Below are positions 33,829 through 42,694 of a stretch of 64,000 bases of DNA, one piece after another (the stretch's first letter is position 1; every line of letters starts with the position of its first letter). The DNA is from CADEEV01 sp964442185. GTDB lineage: Bacteria; Acidobacteriota; Vicinamibacteria; Fen-336. The notes beneath the pieces are model-generated. The model worked only from the letters and a program-made list of their open reading frames with translations, did no database searches and was not told the DNA's origin. The position numbers and the translations under genes were made by a program. The stretch is from the NCBI GenBank assembly GCA_964442185.1, contig CAYTWT010000257.1, forward strand, positions 62,001 through 126,000, in the 5' to 3' direction.

Positions 33829-34409
33829 CCGCGGGGCAGGCGTTCCTCGAGGCGGGCCAAACGGCTGCGCACATCGCGCAGCGCGAACTCCAGAGACAAG
33901 CGGCCCTTCTCTGACTCAGCCAGGACCAGGTCGATGCGCTTCACCAGATCGTGAACGTGGGCCACCAGCTCCTCCTGCAGGATCAAGTGACGCTCGTCGA
34001 TGTCCGCCATGTGCCGGCCGTAGATGCCCAAGACACGGTCATAGTGCCGATGCGTCGCGCCCAAGCGCGCGTCGAGGTACTCGAACAGCGCGTTGTCGAG
34101 CTGGACCTGGCGCGAGTTGAAGGCGGCCTGCGACTCGAGAAGCGGCGCGAGCAGTCGTCGCACGAAGCGTCCCAACACGCCGTCCTGCGCGCTCGCCTTC
34201 GACGTGTCCCACGAGCTGTTGACTGGCACGAGATCGGGCCGGGCTGGGGGCGGCTCGGCGGCGGGAGGCGCCTCTGTTGGTGGGGCTTCGGGCGGCCTCA
34301 CGGGTCGAGCCGCCGAGAGCGCCTCGGGCTCCCGGAGCAGGGCACGCTCTCGGACCGAGTCGCGAATGCGCCGCAGTTCCTCGGCGACGCGTTCCCGTTC
34401 GTCGGACAT
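33825..34409 (-). CDS. Helical protein of unknown function next to glycosyltransferases
   Basis: 194 residues. A charged helical N-terminus (ERVAEELRRIRDSVRERA) leads to a Pro/Ala-rich linker (about 38-62), then VPVNSSWDTSKASAQDGVLG and a long predicted coiled coil (FNSRQVQLDNALFEYLDARL; HLILQEELVAHVHDLVKRID). From memory, similar segments form N-terminal extensions of polysaccharide-modifying methyltransferases and glycosyltransferases in other bacteria. Here it is encoded alone, so it may be a scaffold for them. The frame remains open far upstream, but the ATG at 34409 starts protein-like sequence. Function not assigned. Confidence 0.75.
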   Translation of the reverse strand: MSDERERVAEELRRIRDSVRERALLREPEALSAARPVRPPEAPPTEAPPAAEPPPARPDLVPVNSSWDTSKASAQDGVLGRFVRRLLAPLLESQAAFNSRQVQLDNALFEYLDARLGATHRHYDRVLGIYGRHMADIDERHLILQEELVAHVHDLVKRIDLVLAESEKGRLSLEFALRDVRSRLARLEERLPRG

Positions 34410-34416
34410 CGACGCA

Positions 34417-34447
34417 TTGTAACCGTGCCGTTCGCGGCTGGCATAAT
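34417..34447 (+). promoter_or_regulatory. Candidate promoter for the small ORF, GT4 and sulfatase genes
   Basis: TTGTAA (34417-34422) lies 19 bases before CATAAT (34442-34447), which is preceded by an extended-minus-10 TGG. It is in the 49-base gap between divergent genes; the spacer is long and the matches moderate. Confidence 0.35.
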
Positions 34448-34458
34448 AGCCACCCGTC

Positions 34459-34542
34459 ATGCCGCGCCCCGCTCCGGCCCTCCTGCTCCTGCTCGGCATC
34501 TGCGGCGTGCTCGCCGTCCCGCCGATCTGTGTCGCCCGATGA
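34459..34542 (+). CDS. Possible 27-residue hydrophobic leader peptide
   Basis: ATG-initiated frame reading MPRPAPALLLLLGICG, then VLAVPPICVAR and a stop that overlaps the next glycosyltransferase ATG by four bases (ATGA). It resembles a short membrane or signal peptide. It could be a coupling leader or a genuine small membrane protein, or chance in GC-rich DNA. No obvious ribosome site precedes it. Confidence 0.3.
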   Translation: MPRPAPALLLLLGICGVLAVPPICVAR

Positions 34543-35591
34543 GCACACCGCGGCGGATCCTGGTGCTCGGGGCGCAGGTCCCGTTCCAGAGAGGCGGGGC
34601 GGAATGGCATCTGGCGGCGCTGGTCCGCCAGCTCCGGGCCCGGGGCCACGAGGCCGAAGCGGTTCAACTCCCGTTCCAGTGGGACCCGCGCGAGGCGGCG
34701 TTGCGTTCGGCGCTGGCCTGGCGGCTGCTCGATCTGACGCACGCCGGCGGCGTGCCGATCGACCTCGTGATCGGCACGCGTTTCCCCAGCTATGTGGCGC
34801 GGCATCCGTGCAAGGTCGTCTGGCTCTTCCACCCGTTTCGCCAGGCGTACGACCTTCACGACGCGGGCAAGGACGGGTTTCCCGACACACCCGAGGGCCG
34901 GGCGCTGCACGCACACGTGGTCGCGCTCGACGCCCAGGCGTTTCGGGAATGCCGGCGGCTGTTCACCACTTCGCACAACAACGCCGAGCGTCTCAGGCGC
35001 TACCAGGGCCTGCACGCAGAGGTGTTGCCGCTGCCGCTCGAGGACCCGGCGGCCTGGCGCTCGGAGGGCTTTGAAGACTACGTGCTCTCGGTCGGTCGTC
35101 TTGAGACCCTGAAGCGCACCGAGTTGCTCGTGCGCGCCGCGGCGCACCTCCCGTCGCCGGGGCGGGTCGTGATCGTGGGTGAAGGCCCAGAGCGGGAACG
35201 ACTGGCGGAAGTCGCGCGCGAGCTGGGCGTCGCGGATCGGGTGTCGTTCCTGGGCTACGTGGACGACGCCCGCCTGCGCTCTCTTTACGCTCGCGCCGGA
35301 GCCGTCTTCTACGCTCCCTGGGACGAGGACTACGGCCTCGTGGCGCTGGAAGCGTTCCACTCCGGGAAGCCGGTCGTCACGACGAGCGATGCGGGCGGGC
35401 CGCTCGAGTTCGTAAAGGACGGCGAGAACGGCCTGGTCGTCGAAGCGGAACCCGCCGCGATCGGCGCGGCCCTCGGGCGACTGCTCGGGGCGCCGGACAC
35501 GGCGTGCCGCTTCGGTGAGCGCGGCCTCGAGCGCGTGCGAGGGCTCAGCTGGGATGGGGTGATCGAAGCGCTCACAGGGGGCCTCGAGTGA
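34539..35591 (+). CDS. GT4-type glycosyltransferase
   Basis: 350 residues. GT-B fold with VLGAQVPFQRGGAEWHLAAL, FPSYVARHPCKVVWLFHP and donor motifs VLSVGRLETLKRTELLVRAA and APWDEDYGLVALEAFHSGKP (EX7E). Paralogue of the minus-strand gene at 32785-33828, probably from a duplication. The ATG is coupled to the small ORF upstream, and its stop overlaps the sulfatase-fold gene (GTGA), so both likely act on the same glycan. Confidence 0.93.
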   Translation: MSTPRRILVLGAQVPFQRGGAEWHLAALVRQLRARGHEAEAVQLPFQWDPREAALRSALAWRLLDLTHAGGVPIDLVIGTRFPSYVARHPCKVVWLFHPFRQAYDLHDAGKDGFPDTPEGRALHAHVVALDAQAFRECRRLFTTSHNNAERLRRYQGLHAEVLPLPLEDPAAWRSEGFEDYVLSVGRLETLKRTELLVRAAAHLPSPGRVVIVGEGPERERLAEVARELGVADRVSFLGYVDDARLRSLYARAGAVFYAPWDEDYGLVALEAFHSGKPVVTTSDAGGPLEFVKDGENGLVVEAEPAAIGAALGRLLGAPDTACRFGERGLERVRGLSWDGVIEALTGGLE

Positions 35592-36898
35592 AGCGCGGCA
35601 TAGCGCTCGTGGCGGTCGCACTGGGGCTGGGCGCAATCCTCCAACCTCTGCCCGCAGACGCCCGCCGGCCGAACATCGTGCTGATCCTGATCGACACGCT
35701 GCGGCGGGATCACCTGCCGTTCTATGGTTACGGGAAGCCGACGGCACCCTTTCTCTCGGAGCTCGCCGACCACGGGGTAGTCTTCGAGCGCGCCCATTCG
35801 ACCTCCTCGTGGACGCCACCCGCCACTGCCTCCCTCTTCACGTCGCTCTACCCGGTTCAGCATGGCGTCTTGCGAGGCTTTCAGCTCGCTCAGCGCCTCG
35901 AACGCCTGCGGGGCACGTCGATCCGCTTGACACCGGTGCCGGAGTCCGCTGAGACGCTGGCGGAGGCGCTCTCTCGGCGTGGCTATCGCACCTTTGCGAT
36001 CACGGAGAACCCCAACCTCGTCCCCGAGATGGGCTTTGCCCAGGGCTTCCGCCACTTCTCGGCCTTTCCCAAGGGCCTGGACGCGGAGACGATTCTGAAG
36101 CGCCTCGACGAGCTCCGGCCCGAACTCCAGGCAAAGGGTCCGTATTTCCTCTACCTGCACTTCATGGACGTCCACGGGCCCTATCGACCGCGCGCGCCCC
36201 TGTACGACGACACGCTCGTGGACGAGGCGGAGCGCAAGATCTCAGCCTACGACAGCGGCATCCACGCTCTCGACGAGCGCCTGCGCCAGGCCTTCGCCGC
36301 GTGCGGCTGGCAAAAGGACACGCTGGTCCTCGTCACCGCGGATCACGGCGAGGAACTGGGGGATCGCGGCTCGTGGGGTCACGGCGCGACGCTCTTCGGG
36401 GAGGTCTTGGACGTGCCGCTGCTCGTCTACCCACCGGGCGGCACGCCGGCCCGACGCAGTGCCGAGCGTGTCAGCCTCATCGACGTCCTCCCCACGCTGC
36501 GCGAAGTGGCCAGGCTTCCGCCGTCGGCGGCCGATCGGGGCCTGAGCCTGCTGCCGCTCATCGATGGCCGGCGCGCGGCGCTCGCGCCGCGCATTCTCTT
36601 TGCCCACCTGTGGCGGGGCACGGCCCGAGACGGGAGCGAGCGGGCCCTCAAGGCCGCGATCCAGGGCGACTGGAAGTGGATCGGCGGCGATGTCCAAGGC
36701 GCCCGACTCTTTCATCTGCCGGAGGATCCGAGGGAGCTCGTGAATCGCGCGCGCGACGAGCCCGACCGCGTGCTTAGCCTACGGGATCACTATCGTGATT
36801 TCGAGGCTCGGAGTCGCAAGTACAGCAGCAAGGCCCGCGACACACCCCTCGACGCCGACGCCCTGGAGAGCCTGAAGGCCCTCGGCTACGTGAACTAG
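35588..36898 (+). CDS. Sulfatase-fold hydrolase lacking the formylglycine cysteine
   Basis: 436 residues with a short signal-like N-terminus. The alkaline-phosphatase superfamily core shows RPNIVLILIDTLRRDHLPF with Asp36, then VTADHGEELGDRGSWGHG with the metal-binding Asp and His residues. At the nucleophile position the sequence reads SWTPPATASLFTSLYP, with Thr76 where arylsulfatases have Cys or Ser of CxPSR. It is therefore unlikely to be a formylglycine sulfatase, and a phosphodiesterase or phosphotransferase role is possible. The protein probably acts in the periplasm on a surface glycan. The GTG start overlaps the GT stop. Confidence 0.88.
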   Translation: MKRGIALVAVALGLGAILQPLPADARRPNIVLILIDTLRRDHLPFYGYGKPTAPFLSELADHGVVFERAHSTSSWTPPATASLFTSLYPVQHGVLRGFQLAQRLERLRGTSIRLTPVPESAETLAEALSRRGYRTFAITENPNLVPEMGFAQGFRHFSAFPKGLDAETILKRLDELRPELQAKGPYFLYLHFMDVHGPYRPRAPLYDDTLVDEAERKISAYDSGIHALDERLRQAFAACGWQKDTLVLVTADHGEELGDRGSWGHGATLFGEVLDVPLLVYPPGGTPARRSAERVSLIDVLPTLREVARLPPSAADRGLSLLPLIDGRRAALAPRILFAHLWRGTARDGSERALKAAIQGDWKWIGGDVQGARLFHLPEDPRELVNRARDEPDRVLSLRDHYRDFEARSRKYSSKARDTPLDADALESLKALGYVN

Positions 36899-36913
36899 GA
36901 CCAAGTCCGGCGC

Positions 36914-37645
36914 TCAGTTGTTTTTTCGCGCGAGCGCGAAGAGGCTCGCACCGATCGGCAAGGACACGCCGCGACCGATCAGCCAGGCCTCCAGCTCGAG
37001 CAGTGAGCGAAAGCCCCACTCCAGGGGCGCTGGCAGGAAGCCCAGATCCGAGCCGTGGCGGCCCAGTACGCGGTCGAGCGTGCGCCGCGCGAGGAGCAAC
37101 GGAAACAAGAAGGTGTTGGCGTAGCTGGAGCGGAGCACCGTGAGGCCGGCGTGCGTGAGCAGCGCTTCGAGCTCACGCCGGGCGTAGCGATGACGGGAAT
37201 GCACGGCCTCATCGTGGGCGCCCCAGAGCAGCTTGAGCGCCGGCACGCGAACCAGCAGCAGGCCATCCGGCCGGAGCACGCGCGCCATCTCTCGCATGGC
37301 GCGGAGATCGTCGGTCACCCAGCTGTGATAGAGAACGTCGAAGGACGTGACGGCATCGACCGCGGCGCTCCTCACGGGCAACTCAAGAACGTTGCCTCGC
37401 ACGGAGACCACACCGCGACTGCGGCAAAACCCGATCGCCTCCTCGGAGATGTCGACGCCGAAGGCCGAGCCGAGCCGGCCCAGGAGCTCGAGGTTCACGC
37501 CCGTACCGCAGCCGGCGTCAAGGAACGCGAGTTTGCCGCCCCGAAGCTCCGGAGCGAGAAACGCCAAGCTGATCGCGCGCATCCCCACGTACCACCAGTG
37601 GCGTTGCTCGGCCTCGTACATCCGGGCGTACTCGGCGCTGTTCAT
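36914..37645 (-). CDS. Class I SAM-dependent methyltransferase
   Basis: 243 residues. Begins MNSAEYARMYEAEQRHWWYV, common in sugar or lipid methyltransferases. SAM motif I is FLDAGCGTGVNLELLG and motif II region SAAVDAVTSFDVLYHS; VLRPDGLLLVRVPAL follows. The C-terminal third is hydrophobic and could associate with membrane. The ATG overlaps the upstream stop (ATGA), so it is the last gene of the leftward glycan operon and converges on the sulfatase-fold gene, 15 bases away. Confidence 0.9.
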   Translation of the reverse strand: MNSAEYARMYEAEQRHWWYVGMRAISLAFLAPELRGGKLAFLDAGCGTGVNLELLGRLGSAFGVDISEEAIGFCRSRGVVSVRGNVLELPVRSAAVDAVTSFDVLYHSWVTDDLRAMREMARVLRPDGLLLVRVPALKLLWGAHDEAVHSRHRYARRELEALLTHAGLTVLRSSYANTFLFPLLLARRTLDRVLGRHGSDLGFLPAPLEWGFRSLLELEAWLIGRGVSLPIGASLFALARKNN

Positions 37646-39387
37646 CGCGAGCGCTCGAAGACGATGCGCTCGAGCCACGCGGCCCCCGGCGCATCCGCCT
37701 CGAAACTCACTTCGTTCAGCTCGCGATGCCAGCGTTCTTGTGGAACCGTGATCCGCCGCTCGCCAAGGCGTTCGCCGAGCCGCACCGCTCCGACGCGGGT
37801 TCCGTTGACTGCGAGCCGGAGCGTGCCGTCCCCTCGAACGCGCAGCACCAGCGTCAGGCTCTCGGGCACGTCAAGGGGCGCAAACAAGCGCGCGTTACCG
37901 AGAACGGCGCGGCAGAGCGAGTCCTCGCAAGGCCGCGCCGAACTCCAGCCCTCGCCGAAGAGGCTTGGATCCGCGCGTGGGTCACCCGCGGCGATCACGC
38001 CGCCGAGGTTGTTCTGCCGGTAGAAGAGGTATTTGCCGACTGCCAGGTCGAAGCCGGCCACCGGGGCTTTGTGTTCGGCGGCGAAAACCCAGTTGGCGGG
38101 CCAGGCGAGCGGCGTGCCGACACTCTCGCTCAGGATGGCGGCGCCGTTCTCCGTGATCCGCGCGAAGCTCACGGTCTCGTCCTGCGGCAGCCGGCTGGCG
38201 CGGTACTGCGCCATCAGGAGCGTGTTCCACAGCACCAATAGCGCACCCGTGGCGGCGAGCACAGCGGCCGGCCGGCGCGCGGCGGCGCGCTCGAGGCCGG
38301 CTACCGCATGGGCGAGGCCCAGGGCGAGGATCGGCAGCAATGAATCGAAGCGGCGATTCGAGAAGGAACCGCCCGCCCACCAGTCACCCGAACAGACGTT
38401 CACGTACCCCATGACCAGCACGGGCGCGAGCAGCGTGAAGCCCGTACGCGCGTCACGGCTCAAGAAGGCGAGGTAGCCGAGGAGCGCGCCCCACAGCACC
38501 GGCGTCCAGTAGAGCAGCCCGTGACGCGATGAAAACAGCGTCTGCAGCAGGTACGGATGGTCGAGCCGCAGGAAGTCGCGCCCGTGCGGCGGATCCGCGA
38601 GCAGATACTGGCCGAAGATCGCTTTCCACGCGAGCAACTGCGGGAAGGCGCCCAGCGCGAACGCGAGCAGCGTGAGGCTCAGGGCGCCCAGCATCCTGGC
38701 GCTCGAGCGTCGGCGCGCGGACAGCAGCGATAGGGCTGGAAGCAGGAGGAATACGGCGTTCTGCCAACGCACCGTGGCGGCCAGGCCGATCAGCCCGCCC
38801 AGCGCCACAGCACGGAGCAGGCTCATCTCTCGCCGCGCGGGCCACCAGAGCGCGAGGATCGCGGCGGCCAGAAAGAAGCTGCCCGGGTGGCTCATGACCG
38901 GCTCGCACACCGCATACCAGCAGAGGAAGGTCGCATAGAACGCGACCAGAATCGTGACGTCCGCGGCCGCAGGCGCGACGACGTCTGCCAGCACCCCGCG
39001 CAGCAGGAGCAGGCCTGCCACGATGTAGGCAAGGCTCCCGAGACAGACGGCACGGATGTGCCAGGGCGAATAGCCGTCTAGGACGTCGCCCTGGGCGCGG
39101 GCGGCGAGGTCTCCGGCGGCGTAGAACGGCATCCACAGCAGCGCCGGGCCGACCGAGAAGATCGTCCGGCGGTGGCCGGTGACCGTCTTCACCAGCTTGT
39201 CGCCGCGGGTCAGGATCCCGAAGTGCTCGAACTCGTTCGCGAAATCGAGGTCATGATCGAAATACAGCGAGCGCAGGTGCGAGTAGTACTCCACGGCGTC
39301 GGCCGTGAGGCGCGGGACGGGAAGTGAGAGCTGGACCAAGAACGCTGGAAAGGCGAGCGCCAGGGCGAGCAGGAGAGAGCGTTTCAC
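37642..39387 (-). CDS. GT-C-like polytopic membrane protein with C-terminal beta domain
   Basis: 581 residues, about ten transmembrane helices by eye. The first outer loop carries DHDLDFANEFEHFG and later TIFSVGPALLWMPF. The central part shows AATVRWQNAVFLLLPALS, FSSRHGLLYWTPVLWG and GSFSNRRFDSLLPILALG. These are repeated in two other proteins here (40706-42694, 47310-48674). The C-terminal ~130 residues (ARLFAPLDVPESLTLVLRVR; LRLAVNGTRVGAVRLGE) look like a beta-sandwich. The architecture suggests a GT39/PMT-type lipid-linked-sugar transferase, but no assigned family is certain. The GTG start overlaps the upstream stop. Confidence 0.8.
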   Translation of the reverse strand: MKRSLLLALALAFPAFLVQLSLPVPRLTADAVEYYSHLRSLYFDHDLDFANEFEHFGILTRGDKLVKTVTGHRRTIFSVGPALLWMPFYAAGDLAARAQGDVLDGYSPWHIRAVCLGSLAYIVAGLLLLRGVLADVVAPAAADVTILVAFYATFLCWYAVCEPVMSHPGSFFLAAAILALWWPARREMSLLRAVALGGLIGLAATVRWQNAVFLLLPALSLLSARRRSSARMLGALSLTLLAFALGAFPQLLAWKAIFGQYLLADPPHGRDFLRLDHPYLLQTLFSSRHGLLYWTPVLWGALLGYLAFLSRDARTGFTLLAPVLVMGYVNVCSGDWWAGGSFSNRRFDSLLPILALGLAHAVAGLERAAARRPAAVLAATGALLVLWNTLLMAQYRASRLPQDETVSFARITENGAAILSESVGTPLAWPANWVFAAEHKAPVAGFDLAVGKYLFYRQNNLGGVIAAGDPRADPSLFGEGWSSARPCEDSLCRAVLGNARLFAPLDVPESLTLVLRVRGDGTLRLAVNGTRVGAVRLGERLGERRITVPQERWHRELNEVSFEADAPGAAWLERIVFERSR

Positions 39388-40715
39388 CGACTGGCGGACG
39401 CCGGGCCACTCGCGGCGGCCGCCAGTCGCGCCGCCTCCTTGCCCAGGCTGAAGGAGCCGCTGATGGTGCGGTCGTGGGGATGGAGCTGGCAGGAGTCGGT
39501 GAGAAACAGGTTCGGCACGGGCGTCGCGATCGTCGGCGTCGACGTACGGTAGTCCGTCCGGCAGATCGGCTGGGCGAAGCGATCTCGGAACACGGCTGAG
39601 AACTTGACCCAGCTGCGGTCGAAGCCGGGATGGATGACCGCGAGGGCATCGCAGTACTTGCGCAGCACTTCCTCGTCGTCCTGGTTGTAGCGGGGGTCGT
39701 CGGCCGAGAGGTACTGGGGCACGTAGAGGATCCGATCCCCGCCCAGCTCCGGCAGCGGGTTGAGGTTCGTGTACTCGATCATCCCGGCGAAAGGCACGCG
39801 GCGATCGCTCGTGTTCACCCAGAAGTAGGGCGTGACGCTCTCGCGCAGTCGCAGGAACAGGCAGAAGATCCCGATCGTCGGGATCCTGCGAAGGCCGTCG
39901 AGGTAGGCCCCCTCCGGGAAATCCGGCGCGAGCTTCTCAAAACGCGACGTCGTGATCGTGGAGACGACCACGTCGGCGGGGAGCGTCTCGCCCCCGACCC
40001 GTACGCCGCTCACGCGTCCCGCCCCGAGCAGGATGCGCTCGACGTCGGCCTTCATCCGAATTCGGCCGCCGCGCTTTTCGAAGTCGAGGCCGAGGCCGTC
40101 GAGGACCCGTTGTGAGCCGCCTTCGATGTAGCCGAGCTCCTCGCGCCAGGGCGATTTCCGGGAGCGTGAGAGTCGGACCATGCGCGCCCAGATCCAGGCG
40201 GCCGAGATCTCCTCGGCGTGCTCCGAGAACTTGAAGCGCAGCAGCGGCTCCCAGATCACCCGATAGGCCGGCTCGCCGAACATCGCCTTCAGCCATTCGA
40301 CCGCCTGGCGCGACGCCAGATTCTCTTCTCGCTTCCACTGCGCCAGCTTCACGGCGATGCCCGCCCGCAGCCGGTCGTGAAAGGCGAGCGGCGCGAACTG
40401 GAGCAGCTCGAGCGGCGTCAAGAACGGGTACAGCGTCCCATTCACGAAATACGCCATCCGCGAGTCCTTCCAGTGGAGCCTGCTCGAAAGGCCTATCTCC
40501 GCGACCGTCTCGACCAGATCGTCGTCGCCGCGGCAGATGAAATGGTAGTAGCGTTCGAGGCTGACGCCTTGCACGTCGAAGGAACTGGCGAGACCGCCAA
40601 GAACCGGCGCCGACTCCAGCAGCGTCACGTCCAGGCCCGCCTTCACGAGGCTGTGCGCGGCCTTGATGCCCGCCGGCCCCCCGCCGATGACCACGGCCTT
40701 CCGCCTCAAGCCCAT
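39384..40715 (-). CDS. FAD-dependent oxidoreductase/amine-oxidase-like protein
   Basis: 443 residues beginning MGLRRKAVVIGGGPAGIKAA with a dinucleotide-binding GxGxxG, followed by VTLLESAPVLGGLAS. The middle shows LLRFKFSEHAEEISAAWIWA and GGSQRVLDGLGLDFEKRGGR. The end has NLFLTDSCQLHPHDRTISGS. This resembles protoporphyrinogen-oxidase-like and UDP-galactopyranose-mutase-like flavoproteins found in glycan loci. It might rearrange or oxidise a sugar nucleotide or lipid-linked sugar. The ATG overlaps the end of the upstream membrane-protein gene by 10 bases. Confidence 0.85.
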   Translation of the reverse strand: MGLRRKAVVIGGGPAGIKAAHSLVKAGLDVTLLESAPVLGGLASSFDVQGVSLERYYHFICRGDDDLVETVAEIGLSSRLHWKDSRMAYFVNGTLYPFLTPLELLQFAPLAFHDRLRAGIAVKLAQWKREENLASRQAVEWLKAMFGEPAYRVIWEPLLRFKFSEHAEEISAAWIWARMVRLSRSRKSPWREELGYIEGGSQRVLDGLGLDFEKRGGRIRMKADVERILLGAGRVSGVRVGGETLPADVVVSTITTSRFEKLAPDFPEGAYLDGLRRIPTIGIFCLFLRLRESVTPYFWVNTSDRRVPFAGMIEYTNLNPLPELGGDRILYVPQYLSADDPRYNQDDEEVLRKYCDALAVIHPGFDRSWVKFSAVFRDRFAQPICRTDYRTSTPTIATPVPNLFLTDSCQLHPHDRTISGSFSLGKEAARLAAAASGPASASR

Positions 40716-42694
40716 CGCCTCGGGTTGGGGCTTGTTCGGACGAAGCTCACGGCGTCGACACGGACGTCCGTGGCGTCCTGGGTCACGAAGGCGATCTCGT
40801 TGACCTCACGCCGCCAGAACGACGCCGGGACAGCCACGCGCTCTTCGCCCCAGCCGCTTCCAACCCACATTTCTCCAGCCGCGCGCCCGTTGACCAGCAC
40901 GCGCAGCCGTCGCGGCTCCGGCGCGTTCACGCGCAGCTGCAGCTCGAGGTCTTCGGGCACGTCCAGACTCGCAAACAGGCGGGCGCGCTGCTTGATGCGC
41001 CGCGCCGCGACACCGCTGTAGTCCTCGATGCCGCCCCAGCCTTCCGCAAGCAGTGCCTCGTCTCCCGCGCTGCCGATCTCGACACGCCCGCCGAGATTGT
41101 TCTGCATGTAGAAGAGGTAGCGGCCAACGACCAGGTCGTACTGGCCCGGTCGGCCGTGGCGGGCCGCAAAGAACCAACTCGCTGGCCAGGTGGTCGGAAA
41201 ACCGACCCGGTCGCTCACGATCTGAGCTGCGTTCCGCGCGAGGGTTGGGAAGGCCACGGTGTCGTCGGCGGGGATCCAGTTGAGGCGCAGTTGCTCGGCG
41301 AGCGCCAGGTTCCAGGCGCAGAACGGCACGGCCATCGCAAGCGTCGCCAGGCGCGGGCGGCGCGCCAGGCAGCGGCGCAGCGCGTCGATCGAGGCCGCGA
41401 AGCCGAAGGCGAACACCGGCAGCAGACTGTCGAAGCGTCGGTTCGAGAAGGAAGCCCCACCCCAGTAGTCGGCAACACTCATGTTGAGCCACGTCATCAA
41501 GACCAGTGGCGGAAGAAAGGCGAGCGCCATCGCCGCTCGACGCTGCGCGAGCGGGAGCATGCCGACAAAGCCCAGCCAGAAGACGGGCGTCCACGACAGC
41601 AGCCCGTGGCGGGATGAAAACAGCGTTTCGAGCACGAACGGATGATGCAGCCGCACGAAGCCGGGCCCCTCGGGCGGATAGGGCACCCAGTGGTCGTAGA
41701 TCGCCTTCCACGCGAGCAGCTGTGGGAACGCGCCGATCAGGGCGCCTGCGCCCAATGCCAGGGCATGCGGAATCAGGGCAAGCACGCCTCGCGGAGCGTA
41801 GCGGGAGCGCAGGGCGAGATCGAGCGCCGGCAGCAGCAGCAGGGTCCCGTTCTGCCAACGCACGCTCATGGCCAGGCCCAGGACCAGGCCGAGCGCCAGG
41901 AAGGCGAATGGCCCGCTGCGCCCGCGGCCCCGCTCCCACAGCGTGATGGCAAGCGCCGCGAAGAAGGCCGCCGCCGCATGTGAATAGGTCGGTTGAAAAA
42001 CCATGTACCAGTAGTGGAACGTCGCGAAGTAGACGAGCAGCACGGCGGCGAGCGCCGTGCCCGCGGGGAAATGCCGCAGCAGCAGGGCGTGGATCAGGAC
42101 CACGGCGAAGAATCCGTACAGCAGGCTGCCGAGCGCCACGGCATTGCGGTGGTAGGGGCCGTAACCCGAGAGGTCGGGATCGCCGCCGAGCGCGCGGTCC
42201 ACGCGGCCGACCAGTTCTCCCACTCCGAAGAACGGGCCCCACACCAGCGCGGGCCCGACCGAATAGATGGTCCGGCGCAAGCCGGTCTTCGTGGGCATCT
42301 GCAGGTCACCCCGCGAAAGCAGGCCGAAGTGCTCGTATTCGTTGGTGAGATCGAAGTCGCCGTCCTTCCAGAGCGAATGGACGAACAGGTAGTAGCTGAG
42401 CCCGTCGCCGTCGATCCTCCCGCCCGCGACCTGGAAGTGGACGAGGCTCGGCAACAGCAGCAGGCAGAGGGCCAAAACGCCGCCGCTCAGGCGCTCGGCC
42501 CTGGGCTGCAGACTCCGGAAGCGAAGCACGAAGAGCACCCCGACGAGCGCAGCTCGCACCGCGAAGCCCAGCGCGCTCACCGGCGACAGCCCGAAGGGCG
42601 CCAGAAGCGAAAGCTCTCCCGTGATCACGATCAGCGCGAGATCAGCCACAAGCAGAGCGAGCGCGGCGCCCGTGAGGCGACGCAGAATCATCAC
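40706..42694 (-). CDS. GT-C-like polytopic membrane protein with C-terminal beta domain
   Basis: 662 residues, the longest of three paralogues. An extra N-terminal membrane region of about 80 residues precedes the shared core: DGDFDLTNEYEHFGLLSRGD, RRTIYSVGPALVWGPF, LAMSVRWQNGTLLLLPALD, FSSRHGLLSWTPVFWLG and GASFSNRRFDSLLPVFAFG. A C-terminal beta-type domain includes ARLFASLDVPEDLELQLRVN. The acidic motif after the first conserved helix could bind a lipid-phosphate sugar as in GT-C enzymes; this is inference. A GTG (with ATG next) overlaps the upstream GT stop. Confidence 0.8.
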   Translation of the reverse strand: MMILRRLTGAALALLVADLALIVITGELSLLAPFGLSPVSALGFAVRAALVGVLFVLRFRSLQPRAERLSGGVLALCLLLLPSLVHFQVAGGRIDGDGLSYYLFVHSLWKDGDFDLTNEYEHFGLLSRGDLQMPTKTGLRRTIYSVGPALVWGPFFGVGELVGRVDRALGGDPDLSGYGPYHRNAVALGSLLYGFFAVVLIHALLLRHFPAGTALAAVLLVYFATFHYWYMVFQPTYSHAAAAFFAALAITLWERGRGRSGPFAFLALGLVLGLAMSVRWQNGTLLLLPALDLALRSRYAPRGVLALIPHALALGAGALIGAFPQLLAWKAIYDHWVPYPPEGPGFVRLHHPFVLETLFSSRHGLLSWTPVFWLGFVGMLPLAQRRAAMALAFLPPLVLMTWLNMSVADYWGGASFSNRRFDSLLPVFAFGFAASIDALRRCLARRPRLATLAMAVPFCAWNLALAEQLRLNWIPADDTVAFPTLARNAAQIVSDRVGFPTTWPASWFFAARHGRPGQYDLVVGRYLFYMQNNLGGRVEIGSAGDEALLAEGWGGIEDYSGVAARRIKQRARLFASLDVPEDLELQLRVNAPEPRRLRVLVNGRAAGEMWVGSGWGEERVAVPASFWRREVNEIAFVTQDATDVRVDAVSFVRTSPNPRRWA

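Noticed and set aside
36921..36945. T run beside a TTCGCG/CGCGAA inverted repeat between convergent genes, considered as a terminator
   Set aside because: The repeat is inside the 3' end of the methyltransferase gene. On the plus strand the T run comes before the hairpin and on the minus strand it is an A run, so neither orientation fits an intrinsic terminator.
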